This document shows, one piece after another, positions 45,089 to 57,050 of a stretch of DNA of 64,000 nt. Under the pieces are notes generated by a model that saw nothing but the letters and a program-made list of their open reading frames with translations, did not search any database and was not told the origin of the DNA. Positions within the stretch are counted from its first letter, which is position 1; each line of letters opens with the position of its first letter. The stretch comes from Mesostigma viride. Lineage: Eukaryota > Streptophyta > Mesostigmatophyceae > Mesostigmatales > Mesostigmataceae. The position numbers were made by a program, and so were the translations under genes. Location of the stretch: assembly GCA_009746045.1 (NCBI GenBank), contig RPFO01000065.1:801711-865710 (forward strand), read 5' to 3'.

Positions 45089-47440
45089 CACGACTGCGAA
45101 TGTGCCAGACTGAGATGGATAAGCTACGCCTTGAACGCCACGCAGAAGCCCTAGATGTGGAAAATACATGGTGGCATGTCAAGGGTGAACGAATGAATAT
45201 AAGGAATTCTTTGCATAATTTATCCCACCCCCGCGCTCACAAACCACCATCACAGAAATTACAGACGAGACTGGCACCCATACCACCCCCCAAGACATCC
45301 TACAATCGGGACATGCTTTTTTCTCCACCCTGTTCCGGACAGAACCCGACCCCTCTGCAAATACAGCCACACAAAAAATCCTAGATGCAAGTCCCCACCG
45401 CCTCTCTCCGTCACAACAAGCTCTACTAGACGCCAGCCCCACTATGGAAGAAACATCTCTAGCACTCCAACATCTCAAAACCGTGGTAGCGCACCTGGTG
45501 CAGATGGCCTTCCTGTAGAGTTTTTTAAAACGTTCTGGCCCCTCATAGGCAGGGATCTATACCAGTGCAACTTGGAAATCTGGAACACCGAAACTGTTGT
45601 TGGCCAGTGGTCGGAAACAATTCTCATCCTCTTACACAAAAAAGGGGATAAAACCAGTTGGAAAAATTATAGACCCATTCGCATGCTCACAGTCCCTTAC
45701 AAACTAGCCAGCAAACTCTTGCAACGCCGCTTCTACAGTGTACTAGATAATCTGATCGGCCCAGAACAAGTTGATTCAGGTCCAACCTATACACATCAGC
45801 GACAGCATCATGCACCATGATCATGGACATTGTTGATGACGCCTGGCGTAACAATATTATAGGTATTATTTTATTTTGGGATTTTGAAAAGGCATTCGAC
45901 CGCATATGTTGGAAATACCTCGAGGCCATACTACACGGGCTTGGATTTGGACCTAAACTTATCAAGGTCAGCCTATAGGCATGATCAAATCCCTCACTTG
46001 GCACCTACTAATTAATGGACACAAATCCCAAATAGGCCATAGCACACGCTCTCTCCCACAAGGCGACCGTCTCTCTCCTCTTCTCTTTCTGCTCGCTCAC
46101 GCTGGCCTTTTCTTTCTTCAATCTTCATCAACAGGACAGCCGTATTCAAGGCTACCCTCTCCCTCACCACACACGTGGGCTGTTTCAAACTGCTTACGCT
46201 GATGACACTACTAACATTTGCACCTCCCTGCGTGATATGTTGATGCTGTGCTTGACAACATATCTACATACTGTACCGCCTCCCAACAACGCTGCAACGT
46301 GCACAAGTCCACGGGCTTGCATATTGGCAGAACAACGAACCCGACTCTCCAACCTACTAACCTGGCGGTGACATGGGTCCCGCCGGGACTCAGGATATAC
46401 CACCTTTTGCATAACTGCCCTATCGGCCGGACAGCTGAAGGGAGGTTATTGGAGGTCAAAACCTTTTTATACGACGAATCACAACAACTGGGCAAACTTA
46501 CTGGTGTACAACAGGTGGCCAACCGCTGGGCTGGTGTACACCGCCTCAGCCTCCGGGGCAAGGTCCTCGTTACGAACCAGCTGCTATTCTCCAAGCTGCA
46601 GTACTTCGGTCAGGCCCACCCACCGGATGAACACACCGTGTCGCTTATTCAACGACTGGGGCATAACTTTGTTTGGAAAAAATCGAGCGATCTCAACCGC
46701 CAGGTACACGGATAGATCGATCAGAGAGGCAATGTCTTTTATGCCGTGGCCTCTTGGAGGACTAGGCTTACACAATATGCAATGGCGTTTATGGTCTGTG
46801 TATGCCAAACAAGTTATCTCTGCCCACATTGGTGTCAACACACACTCTGGATGTCTTCTGGCACGTGTATGCCAAACAAGTTATCTCTGCCCACATTGGT
46901 GTCAACACACACCCTGGATGTCTTCTGGCACGTGTAACCCTCTCACGTCTTACTCATCACTCCAATGGTATGTCCTGGCACACTGGAGCCGCACTGCTTA
47001 CTGCTCGCCTCCCCTCCCCCAAACTCACCAGAGGTCTTCCTTGGTACTGGGCTCGTATATGGCAAGGCTTTATGGCACTTAAACCCGACCGCCTACTATT
47101 CCCCACACTACGTGAGGAAGTGGCACGCCAACCCCTATCTATTCTTTAATGATATATACCTCAACCCCCTTAATCGCCCCTTTGGATGCTTAAGTGGCCC
47201 TAACCCCTATGAAGGCTTCATAACATCCCCCCACCCTGTAACCACTATCCTCCACCTGTATATTCTCCACGGTGACTGCTACCGCCTCTTAACATATAAC
47301 GAATTGGCTGCCTGGGTCCCCAAAATGCCTACTTCTGCTGCCTGGGCCCTATATATTGCCGCGCTAGTACAAGCCATACCCCCCCGCTGGCACACACTCA
47401 TGACTCCCCCCCGTGCCCCCTATTGTCCATCTTCCCAGTA
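45089..47440 (+). pseudogene. LINE reverse transcriptase part
   Basis: Conserved blocks in order: I-L-I-L-L-H-K-K-G-D-K-T-S-W-K-N-Y-R-P-I (45,620-45,680), L-F-W-D-F-E-K-A-F-D-R (about 45,880), G-H-S-T-R-S-L-P-Q-G-D-R-L-S-P-L (about 46,060), A-Y-A-D-D-T-T (about 46,190, catalytic) and L-S-L-R-G-K-V-L-V-T-N-Q-L-L (about 46,545). Frames shift several times. A 66-bp segment (about 46,800-46,865) is tandemly doubled. Confidence 0.75.
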
Positions 47441-47460
47441 AAAGTCCTAAATTTAGGACC

Positions 47461-50356
47461 AAGTGGAATTAAAATATATATATTAAAAATATAATTACTT
47501 ACAGCAGAGTGAAATCACTCAAACCAAAGCAAACGCCCAGCTATAAACCTATATACAGAGCCATGGGCAAAGCTCTATACTACGATAAGACCAATGGAAA
47601 CGCCTAACGGGAGGAACCTAATAGCCCTGCTGCACCGCAAAATCAGCCCGCGTACGGCGGAGCATGATGTCCGCCATGGCCCGAGTCAGCGCCACCGACA
47701 AGCGCTGACGCCAATATGACGTCCAGGTCCGCGCCGACCATGGGGCCCGCTGGCCCTCCAGGTCCAGCCGGTCCTCCCGGAGCCGGCAACACTCCTTGAA
47801 GAAGGCGGAGGTCAGGGGCCCCATGGCCCCAAACTCCTCCAGGACAAAGGGCACCACACGATGGTGCCCGACGTCGCCGTAGGCCAGGAGCTTGGCCCGC
47901 TCCGCCCGGTCCGCCGTGTAACCTGCCGTGAGGGAGGCCCCAGCCACGTGGCTAAGAGCCAAGGGCCGCGCCACCGAAACGTCAATAAGCAGATGCCGGC
48001 CACCCCCCTCAAAGTCCAGCACCACGATGTCAGGCCGGTGGTTGGGGGAATAGAAGGCAGCGCCATCCGCATCCTCGGACCGGATGTTCGCGTGGGGGAA
48101 AACCGACCGAATCATGGCGAGCACCACCGTCAGGAGGACAGTGTGCAAATACAAATACCAATTCTGATTCTGTTGGCCCCCCATGCAGGCAAGGTAGTGA
48201 GTCCCCGTGGGATCCAGCGGCTGCCCACAGCTACCACAAGGCCGCCCGGCCGGAACAAGAGGCTGCGGGGCAAATAGCTGGTGCCGGAGCGCCACCGAGT
48301 AGTGGCTGGGAGCCAAGGCGAATGGGGGGCCATGGGAAGAGCACGAAGGTACGCCGAGCCCACACTCCGCAAGGAAAGCGAGAACAGCCACGCACGTCCC
48401 TGGGCGTTGAGGTCCGCGAAAAGAGCAATCCAATCAGCCGTGTGCAGAATACCCGCGTAGGTTTTCTGGTGTTTATCGATGACGCGAGCAGGGAATGCGG
48501 CGGGAGATTGAACGGAGGCGACCGAGGGAGTGCCGCGAGGGAGGTGGCGCTGTACCGCCTGAGCGGCACGGACGGGAGAACAGGCCTGCTGGATCTCAGC
48601 ATAGGCCTCCTGGATGGCGGTGACGAAGGGCAAAGGGCATTAAGGGCGAAGGGCTTTTATAAAGGAAAATATATATATGCAAACATTAAAATTTGACCCT
48701 GGCATTCGTGCCCATGACAGATAACACACTTTTTTAGTTTCTATCAAAAACCTGGGGTCAAATAATTACATTTAGTGCATGAATGGGCCCTGCCACCTGC
48801 CAGACCTCAAAGCGCGAATTTGGCCAAAATGTGGGTTTTAGGACCATTAGGACCAATTAGTGTCAACGCATGACCATGCTATCCACACGGTCCCTTGAGC
48901 ATCTTACAAGCGCTAGGGGACCCTACGAGGCCTTGGGATGGCGGGGCAGCGTATAACAAGGCCATACCCTGCTGTGGCTGCCTCTATATATACGCGTGCT
49001 TAACGGTGTCACAGATGGTGCAGGTAATGCAATATACGGTTGCATGGTTGCTGAGGTTGCCCGGCTTGAACATGGCCCACCCCTTGCGGTAAACTTTCTC
49101 TAAGCATATGCCAAACCTTCTTTGACATCACGGACATGCTGGCCACCACCCAGCGATGAAAAAACAATGCATTTGCATTGCAACTAACACATGAATGCAG
49201 CCAAATCAAGTTACAAAACAACGGTGTGCTAACATGCAACGCTTTGTGAGCGAATTCAGGGTGCATGTAACACGTAAACCATACTGTATATACTGTCTGA
49301 GAACACCCTGAACGACTGCAGGCCATAGGACCATGGTTTATAACTAACACATGAGTAAAACTGCCCTTACGCATGTGTGTTTTAGCTGCAGCGGACGACG
49401 AAGATAGAGACGTAAAAAATTGTATGACGTAAACCAACTATGTGTGACAGTTATGTGCACAGAGAGCGTCCCCTCTTTTTAGGCATAGCTGGCTGACTCA
49501 AAACACCACGACAGCGTTGCCAGTTACACTCATGATCTAGGACAACCCGGCACGTACCTGCTACTTACGTCGCCTCATTCCAGATGGTTGCAAAAAAGTC
49601 GCTGAAATCCGCAGCGAGGTCAGCTTTCCGAGAGCTGAGCGCACCAAAGCTGGCCAACCGGTTCGACAATGATATAAACCACGCTTGTGCTGCGTTCTAG
49701 GTCCAAGAAATACCGAAAGTGAAGACCTATAAGGTGCGCTCGCTGCCCAGCCTGAACGTCCCTAAAACATGGTCGACAATGGAAATCGGGCAAGAATATC
49801 ACGGCCCAGGCGCTCCCATGTCAAATACTCCGTTTCTAAACTCCAGACTATAATAAAAATCGTCCACAAAAATTTCCTGGCTTGATTCGCACCACCATTG
49901 CTAATACACTAACATGTTTGTGCCAAAATCGACCCTCCGCGAGCAGGCGATCTGCGACCCATTTGTGTTGTGCCGCTGTGCTACAGCGCTACACATAAAA
50001 CTTGCGCAGAAAATATTCACAGCCTTTAATCATAACTAACAACCTTTCGTTTTTGCTACTGGGCGCCCGAAATGATAAACGCACGTGAAAACGCCGGCCA
50101 CGATTGTCAGGTCGCCATATCCACCTCACTTCATTCCCGCACCCACTTTTTCGCTCCAAAATCGGTTATATTTTTGGTCGAGGTACCTACTTTCCCGCCA
50201 TTATACCCGGTACCCGGGTACGGAATCCGGGTACCATGTGCCGGTACCACGGGTCGGGTACATCATGCCGGGTACGGTGGACATGGGGTACGGTCCATAT
50301 AGTGAACCCCCCCCCCCGGTACCTCGGTTATAGTGACCACTAGGACGATTTAGGAC
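47461..50356 (-). mobile_element. 2.9 kb insertion between 20-bp direct repeats
   Basis: AAAGTCCTAAATTTAGGACC occurs at 47,441-47,460 and 50,357-50,376. Its inner 16 bp are a perfect palindrome. Removing one copy and the insert brings the RT and zinc-knuckle parts of the LINE together. The minus-strand retroelement-type ORF near its left end suggests a second non-LTR element inserted antisense with a 20-bp target duplication. The part from 48,640 to 50,356 holds no recognised gene. Confidence 0.6.
47618..48633 (-). pseudogene. Retroelement C-terminal domain, PD-(D/E)XK-like
   Basis: Two overlapping frames: 48,633 to about 48,330 (L-H-T-A-D-W-I-A-L-F-A-D-L-N), then 48,433-47,618. The second has C-G-S-C-G-Q-P-L-D-P-T-G-T-H-Y-L-A-C (zinc-binding C-x2-C-x8-H-x3-C), then R-P-D-I-V-V-L-D-F-E-G-G-G and H-L-L-I-D-V-S-V-A-R-P. 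This layout (knuckle, R-x-D-I, L-x-x-D-V-S-V) is known from the C-terminal nuclease-like end of many protist and chytrid reverse transcriptases. The RT itself is not visible here. Confidence 0.55.
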
Positions 50357-50376
50357 AAAGTCCTAAATTTAGGACC

Positions 50377-51514
50377 GTGGGAGGCTTAACACTATAAAGT
50401 TGGTGAATGGTGCTCCTTTTGTCCATACATCACGACCGCAACATGCTCGGGGAAGGTGATCGCAGAACTCCCCCTTGGAACCCTGCACGTTCAATTACTG
50501 GCGCCGCTGAGTGGCCATAACGGCTGTCTGGCTCAACTTACAACTGCAGTGGTGTTCCTCCCCACTCAGCTATGCCACCGGATTCGGGTTGTACCTTGGT
50601 CCCTTGAACAATCATGTGTATACCAACCCAACCCCAACCTTCCTGACGCTGCTATTATTTGGCTACATGTGGGAGCAACCCGCCTTGACATGTTGTCATT
50701 GGATCCAGTGGAATTTGGCTGGGTGCTTAGTCAGGGTGACAACAGAATTGTAAAAGGCCTTTACGAGTACACGGCTGAGTGGGGCTACACAATGCTCTTG
50801 AATAAAAACCATCAATTCCACCCCGGACGGACACGCTGGGGCGCTACTGAGTGGCCTGGCCACACCTGGGTCCGCAACATCACCCTTGCCGCTGACCACC
50901 CGCTGGTCGACCGCCGCGCGACCGACGTACAACACCTCTTGATGCACCGGTCCATCGGGGTCGGGGAGATCCTCCACCGGCGATTTCAACATCCTGCCAC
51001 ATGTTTATGTACCAACCCCAATGAAACGGTGGAACACCGATTTTTATGGTGCAACCTCCAGGGAGTTTGGACCTGGCTCATTGGTTTATGGGCAGCCTGG
51101 ACGTCTGAGCCTATTATACCGGTGTCTACCCGCTCAATTATCTTTGGCATCACTGGCACCCCTGGCCTTGAGCTCACCTTTGCACAACAAGCGTGGATAT
51201 GGCTCCGCACATGCATGTTGTATACTACAATCTGGACGGTGCGAAATGATGTGGTGTTCAATAGGCGCACAGTCTTCGACAAAGCTGGGGTTCTCTCACG
51301 CTTCATTTACCTATGGAACTCTAGCATGAGACGCTATTGGATGGTCGCAAACGAACAAAACAAAATCTGGGACCCTGGCGCGGACCAGGATAAGCCCAGC
51401 CCACTTGAGATCTTTCATGACCTCATGGGCAAAAACAGGATCTTTACCCACATGCCCAATGACAACCCATTAGAAGTCCAGTGGCTTCCGTGGTCTAGCA
51501 AGGCTCCGTTTTAG
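50377..51514 (+). pseudogene. LINE C-terminal part with zf-RVT knuckle
   Basis: 352 codons open from 50,456. C-L-C-T-N-P-N-E-T-V-E-H-R-F-L-W-C is the C-x-C-x8-H-x4-C zinc knuckle typical of plant- and alga-type LINE C-termini, followed by V-W-T-W-L-I-G-L-W. It is separated from the RT part only by the 2.9 kb insertion. Confidence 0.75.
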
Positions 51515-51849
51515 CCACTGACATCTTGATACCCTAGGCTTAGCAGGGATTAACTATTGGTCATATTTGGAATAAACGTACACCTATTTATCTGGAAATA
51601 CCAATTTCACCGGAAAAATATAAATACCCACTTACCCAGGACTTACCCCCCTCCCCAAAAGCCCAATACATTACGTACCAGACGGCCAGTATAATTAGTA
51701 ATGTAGTTACCTCCACTAAGTTGAGGAATAGCGTAAGGTTATTGGCAAATGCGTTGAAGCTTGACAGGCTGGGCAAGACGTGGGTAAAATGCATTCAGTA
51801 CGGAGTAAACGCTAACTCGATTAATTGATGACGGGCTATGGGCCTATGG

Positions 51850-52520
51850 CGGATGTTTAACAATTAAACACATTTTCTACCGCACGGATATTTTACCCAA
51901 TGAACATTTGAGGGATGCATCACCGGCTCATTTTTGTGCAGTAATGAAGCCTTGTGATGACAGACACCTCCGCAACGAAGGAAGTGCAGGAATACCATTA
52001 AATTGTGCGAATGCCAGGCCCAGCAGTAATGGGCAGATGCAGCCACAGCCTGCCAGCAGGGCTGATAAGTTGCCTGCACAACCAGGATTGAGCAATGGGG
52101 ACGCTAGCATCCTCCGTAGAGGTGACGAAATCGGAAAGGCATCTGGCCACCAAAATTATGTGAGTGACACCGCGCTGGTTTTCCTATCGGTTTTAATGTT
52201 CTCCATGTGAGACATTTCTTTGCAATCTGGGAATGCCCGCTGGCCGGTCAGTCTAAAAGCTTGGCTTGACCTGTGGTGCTTGATTTGGCTAATAACCCAA
52301 TGCAGGGCCCTGGGAAAAGCACGCAACTGCCCGAATCAGCTCATGGCGACGGCCATGCAAGCCTTCTGGACAGCAGGGCTGGGAAAATCTGGTTGGAACT
52401 CTGCGCCGAAATCGAAGCATTTCGCTGGTGGGTAGAAACAAGCTCAGTGATGTTTGTTACTATGGTAATATCAACTCCACCATGACCCCATTTGCCTAAC
52501 TTTTTTTGGGAGGGGCGCGG
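51850..52520 (+). other. Possible upstream exons before the large ORF
   Basis: A frame ending K-A-S-G-H-Q-N-Y meets a GTGAGT donor at 52,160. An acceptor-like AACCCAATGCAG precedes GGCCCTGGGAAAAGC at about 52,305. The same signals occur in copy 1 (10,400-11,000). Joining them to the ORF at 52,955 could not be confirmed. Confidence 0.25.
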
Positions 52521-52954
52521 GGGGGATACACGGCTGTACTGTAATTTAGTTCGTTCCTGCCCACGAACATGAATGGAAGTCTTTCATGTGCCAATGGACG
52601 TCAGGAGTTTCCCCGGAAGAGCAGGTCCGGTCCTTACCGTGCCGAGCTTGCTTCAGCATTCTTTATGCTCCGCTCAGCCCTCCGCGCAATAACTGATCAG
52701 TCACGCAATGATATGTATCTTCATCCAATAAATTACCTGTGCCTGGTGCCCCAGAGTGTGCGGTAACCCTGATGGCCGCCCATCCACGTCACTTCCCATG
52801 CCGCGGCGCATGCTTGCTTCCGAATGTCACACACTACGTCCGTCCCCATGCAGCGCTTCATCCCTCCCCATGCAACCTGTTTCTACCACTGACCCCACTG
52901 CCATGCCGCACGATGCATCCCTTCACATGCCCCACGTGCCTCTTGCTTGTGCAG

Positions 52955-55900
52955 CGAGCTGTCTCGGAGAGAAGTCGCGGTGGCGGCGCGTGAGGCAGCG
53001 GTGGCGGTGCGCGAACAAAAGGTGGCAGTGAAGGAGAAGGAGAGGGATAGGAAGGAGCAGGCGTCACTGGACACCGCGCCTGCCAGGGTGCCGCCGCAAG
53101 CCCCACGGCCCACCAGGGATGCGTCCACATCTTGCTGCGGGGCCAACGCACGGGACCACGTGGTGGTGACGGATGCAAATGACCATGTGGTGGTGGGGGG
53201 TGAAAAGGATCATGGAATGGCGATCGAGGCAGATGCAGAAGATGTGGGTCCCGCCACTCATGCATCTCCGCACGCGCGGCCTGTCCCTCCGATCCCCGCG
53301 CCCCCTTCCCCGGAATCTGCCACCCCAACACCCGCGTCATCTGCGGCCCACTGTACAAAACTGACCCCCGCTGCCGCTGTATATGCTCATCACGGATTTG
53401 CGTGCCCATCATCAGGCGAGGGTCGGCCAGCAGCGACAGTGCCGTTGCCGGTGGTAGCAGTGCCAGTAACAGTGGCAGGTGCAGATGACCCAGTGGTGTT
53501 GCCAACTGCATCATCACTGCCAGCAGCGTCACCGTTGGCGCCGCCGTCGGTGTGCGTGCCAGGTGCCCATGCCGCGGGAGCACCCCCCAGCCAGGGTGTT
53601 GACACGGTTGATGCGGTACAGGACCTGCACGCGGTAGGACGCGATGGGCCCCGAGTGGCGTCGCCAGCATCAACGTCAACCAGCGCTTTGCCTCCACAGG
53701 CCTCTTTGGGAGCCGGCCGCGTCGAGCAGGGAACAGCGGGGGAGGGGGAAGATTGGGGGTATGGGGGAATGATGGGGACGGGAGCCACCGCGAATCCGGT
53801 GGTGAAACGGGAAATGAGCGACGATGGCTGCCCCCAGGCCGCCGTGTGCATGTCGTATGCCAGTGGGAGCATGGGCGCGGCACACCCTGCAGGTGGGGAT
53901 GGTGGGGCGGAGGCCAGCAGTGCTGACTGCAATATATCCAGGGCTCAGGGTGGCCCTGGCAGTGGTGGCCGCATCAAGGGGCCGCTGCACCTGCAGGGAG
54001 GCGCGCGTCCGACCCTGCAAGAGCAGGGCAGCCCTGGGTGCGGCCACCCAGCCGGGGCGGTGCAGGAGGCAAATGGGCAAGTTTGTCCGAATGAAGGGCA
54101 GACCTGTGGACAACCGCCGCCTGGCTCCGACCAAATGATGTCGCCACCCCAGACCCATGATATGTCTCCGTCCCGCAGGAAGAAAGCAAGGCGCAAGCGA
54201 CGGCAGGGAGGTCCTCAGGGTGGGGAGGTGCTTGCGGGCAAGGGGAGGGAGGGCACGCCGCGAGCCGGTCAAATGGAAGGCAGACGAGTGCGAGGGTGCA
54301 TGGAAGAGGATGGGGAGGAGGAGGAGGAGGAGGAGAGGGGCGGAGGCAGGCGGCAGCATAAGAGATTCCGTGGTGAGAACGGCGCGCGGTGTCCTGGGAG
54401 TGATGTCTGGGACAGGGGGAAGAGGAACGGAAGGGCGTCCCCTCCCGCGGCGACAAGAGCAAGCGCAGGATGGGGAGGAGCAGAGGGAGTCACCTCGATG
54501 GCAGGCATGGCAGCAAGCGCGGCGAGGCAGGCACAGGGCTCCGGTATGGATGCGGATAGTGCGCAGGTCAACGTGCCGGGGGTGGAATGCATGGGTGGGG
54601 CACCCCTCACAGAACCCCCCCACCAAGAGCCGCCGCCGAGGGATTCCCAGGACGGCGAGCATCCCGCCGGATCTCCCAGGGACCCTGCCCCCCCCTGGGG
54701 CGTGGCAGCCCATGGTCACCGGGGCTGGGGTGGGCCCCTCCCCTCTCAAGAGGAGGCGTGGCGTCGCAACCGGGCACCCCTGTGGCAGCATCAGTGGCAG
54801 GAGCACCAACGGAGGCACAGTCGGCCGTGGCAGCAACAGCCACCGGCGCATCTGCAGCAGCAGCCAGCGCCGCATGGGATGCTGCCGCGCCCATGGTGGC
54901 GGCCGCCCCACCCCTCAGCAAACCATGGCGACCCCGTGCACCCTCAGGAGCGGCCGCCCCTGTTCTTTCCGTCCGATGGCCCTCCAAGGGTGCCAGGTGG
55001 GGGGGGGTCTGGGCCACACGCGTGCAGGCAAGATGCATGGGGGTCCCATGCAGGTGTTCCGATCCAGGCGCCTGGTAACAGGTGTCAGCCCATGTTGAAC
55101 CCCCAACGCGGGATTGACCCGCCGGGAATGGCCCGGGGCCAAGGGGGTGAGGCCCACGCGGCGCCCCACGCTGTGCAGAAAGGGAGGGCCAGCGCTGGAC
55201 CGGGCGACAAAGGGGCCAAAGAGTGGGCACACTGGCCAAAGGGACTGCAACAAGCCAAGCAGGGGCTGAATCCGCCCAACAGTGGGCTGCGGCGACCCAA
55301 ACAGGGGCTGAATCGGCCCAAGGAGAAGCCGCGAGTCTCCGTGTTGGCCATGAAGTTTGCGGATGCAGTAAAAGATTATGAGTTGCGACACGGGGGGGCA
55401 GCCGGAGCACAAGGCGTGGACGGGTCACAAGGGGCGGGTGGGGATGGGCTACCAGGGGGCCCCGTGGGTGCAAGTGGGCCGCGAGGGGCAGGCCTGTCTG
55501 TCTTGGGGGCTGCTTTGGGAAGGTCTCTTCCCGCAACCGCGCTGGTGCGCACGGCCAGTGCCGCCGAGGGTGGGGGAGCGAATCTTGGAAGTGAGGAGAT
55601 GGGTCCGGAAGCCCCTGGCAGGGTTGGCGATGGCACAGCGTGTGCACGCGATAGATATTGTGAGGGCGCCAACTGTGCCAGCGGTGTGGACGTTGCAGAT
55701 GATGGCATCGGTGTGGGAGCCGCATCGCGAGGGCTACCAGCAGCCAAGTCCAAGGGAGCAAGGGGGAAGGGCAGGCCAACGGTACCCTCACTGGATGGGG
55801 AGAATGCGGCAGGCGGTGTAAGCATGGGTGCTGGCAGCCGGGTGCCTACTGGGGCTGTTACAACAAAGCCTGCAGCAGGTATGAAACCACGGGCAGCTGG

Positions 55901-56564
55901 ACGTGCTGGCACAGGACCATTTGTGGGGACAGGCAAGGGGCACCGGGTTGATGGTGCGTCTTCAGCAGATACCGCGGCCAATGGCTCTCATACCGGGCAG
56001 GGGGGAGTGCCTGGTCAACCAGCCGGCACGGAGGATGTGGCGCGATCTATGGGTGCTTTTAATGCTGCCTTTCTTGCCCATGGCACACTTGCTGGTGCCC
56101 CCAGCGTGGTGGAGCCCACCCAGGAGGCACACATGTGGTGCGACGATGGCAGCGCCGACCCTACCTGGTACCCTGGCCTTGATGATGTGGCGCTCCTCGA
56201 TGGTATGCCCGCCGGTTTGTTTGGTGACAACAATGATGACGCAGTGCCAGACATGGCATCATGGGGGGATGTTCCCGATGCAGAGCTGGGGGCGGGGCAC
56301 GAGGGTGCTGCATGCAGCACAAGGCAAGGCCACAGAGGGGAGGGTGACGGCTGCCAGTCCACAGAGGGGGCGAGCCAGTCGTGTCTTATCGCGGGGCTGC
56401 TGGACCCGGAAACCAGTGGGAGATATGAGGGGGGGGGCGAGGATCTGGCAAGGCAGCCAGGGAAGGGGCAGTGCATGCCTCGGAGCCGCGGCGCCGCCAT
56501 GCAGCCTGCCAGTGAGCGGCGAAAGACGGAGCGCACGGCGAGGTGGGTCCCTGTCCTCATCTAG
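52955..56564 (+). CDS. Large disordered protein, C-terminal exon, about 1200 aa
   Basis: Follows a good acceptor (CTTGCTTGTGCAG ending at 52,954). It opens with a charged helix (R-R-E-V-A-V-A-A-R-E-A-A-V-A-V-R-E-Q-K-V), probably coiled. Long Ala/Pro/Gly-rich disordered parts follow, with a basic nuclear-signal-like R-R-K-K-A-R-R-K-R-R, an acidic E run and K-F-A-D-A-V-K-D-Y-E-L-R near residue 800. No enzyme domain is visible. GC richness keeps other frames open too, so coding is probable but not proven. A truncated copy lies at 11,272-12,798. Confidence 0.5.
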
Positions 56565-57050
56565 CGCGGTGGATGGGTGGATGGGTGGATGGGTGGTGTT
56601 TCATGGCAATGGGCTGACGTGACGTGTGGTGCAGGCACGCAGGGGTAGGTAGTGGGTAGCGTAGACGTTGAGGTGGTGCTAGAATTTCGGCTTCGGACCT
56701 GGTGCGGCAGGTTTACAGCGGCGCATCGTTGAGGCGAACTTGTGGGGATGGATGGGTGGATGGATGGTTCTTCAATTCTTCGCCTGAGAAATGTATGGAG
56801 AAATAACGTTGTTTGTTTGGGGTGTCTTTGTCTAGATTTCATTCTGTTCGGTTGTGCATTGAACGCTGACTCTTGCCAAGACGTGCTTTATGCATCCTCC
56901 GTGGTCGCCTTGCAAAGGCGTGGTTTCCCGCTTCCTCAAGCCATGGCAGCGCACTGTCTTGCATTCGTGGCATTCTCACGCCCCAACCTGTGGTGTACCC
57001 GACATGTGACCCCCATGTGTGTGCCCAATGTGCGATCAAGGCGCAGAAGC

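Larger units (their letters stand above)
41190..51598 (+). mobile_element. Non-LTR retrotransposon (APE-type LINE) with two nested insertions
   Basis: Flanked by an exact 14-bp target duplication TACCAATTTCACCG (41,176-41,189 and 51,599-51,612). Without the two insertions (about 1.9 and 2.9 kb) the body is about 5.6 kb, a normal full LINE length. Parts in order: 5' region with ORF1-like remnants (41,500-42,060), APE endonuclease, reverse transcriptase, then a C-terminal zinc knuckle. An AATAAA lies at 51,572 and there is no long A tail. Several frame breaks are present, so it is inactive. Confidence 0.85.

Noticed and set aside
52858-53883. Antisense ORFs opposite the large disordered-protein ORF
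   Set aside because: Biased GC-rich codons keep several frames open; the plus frame has the acceptor site and the coiled-coil start.
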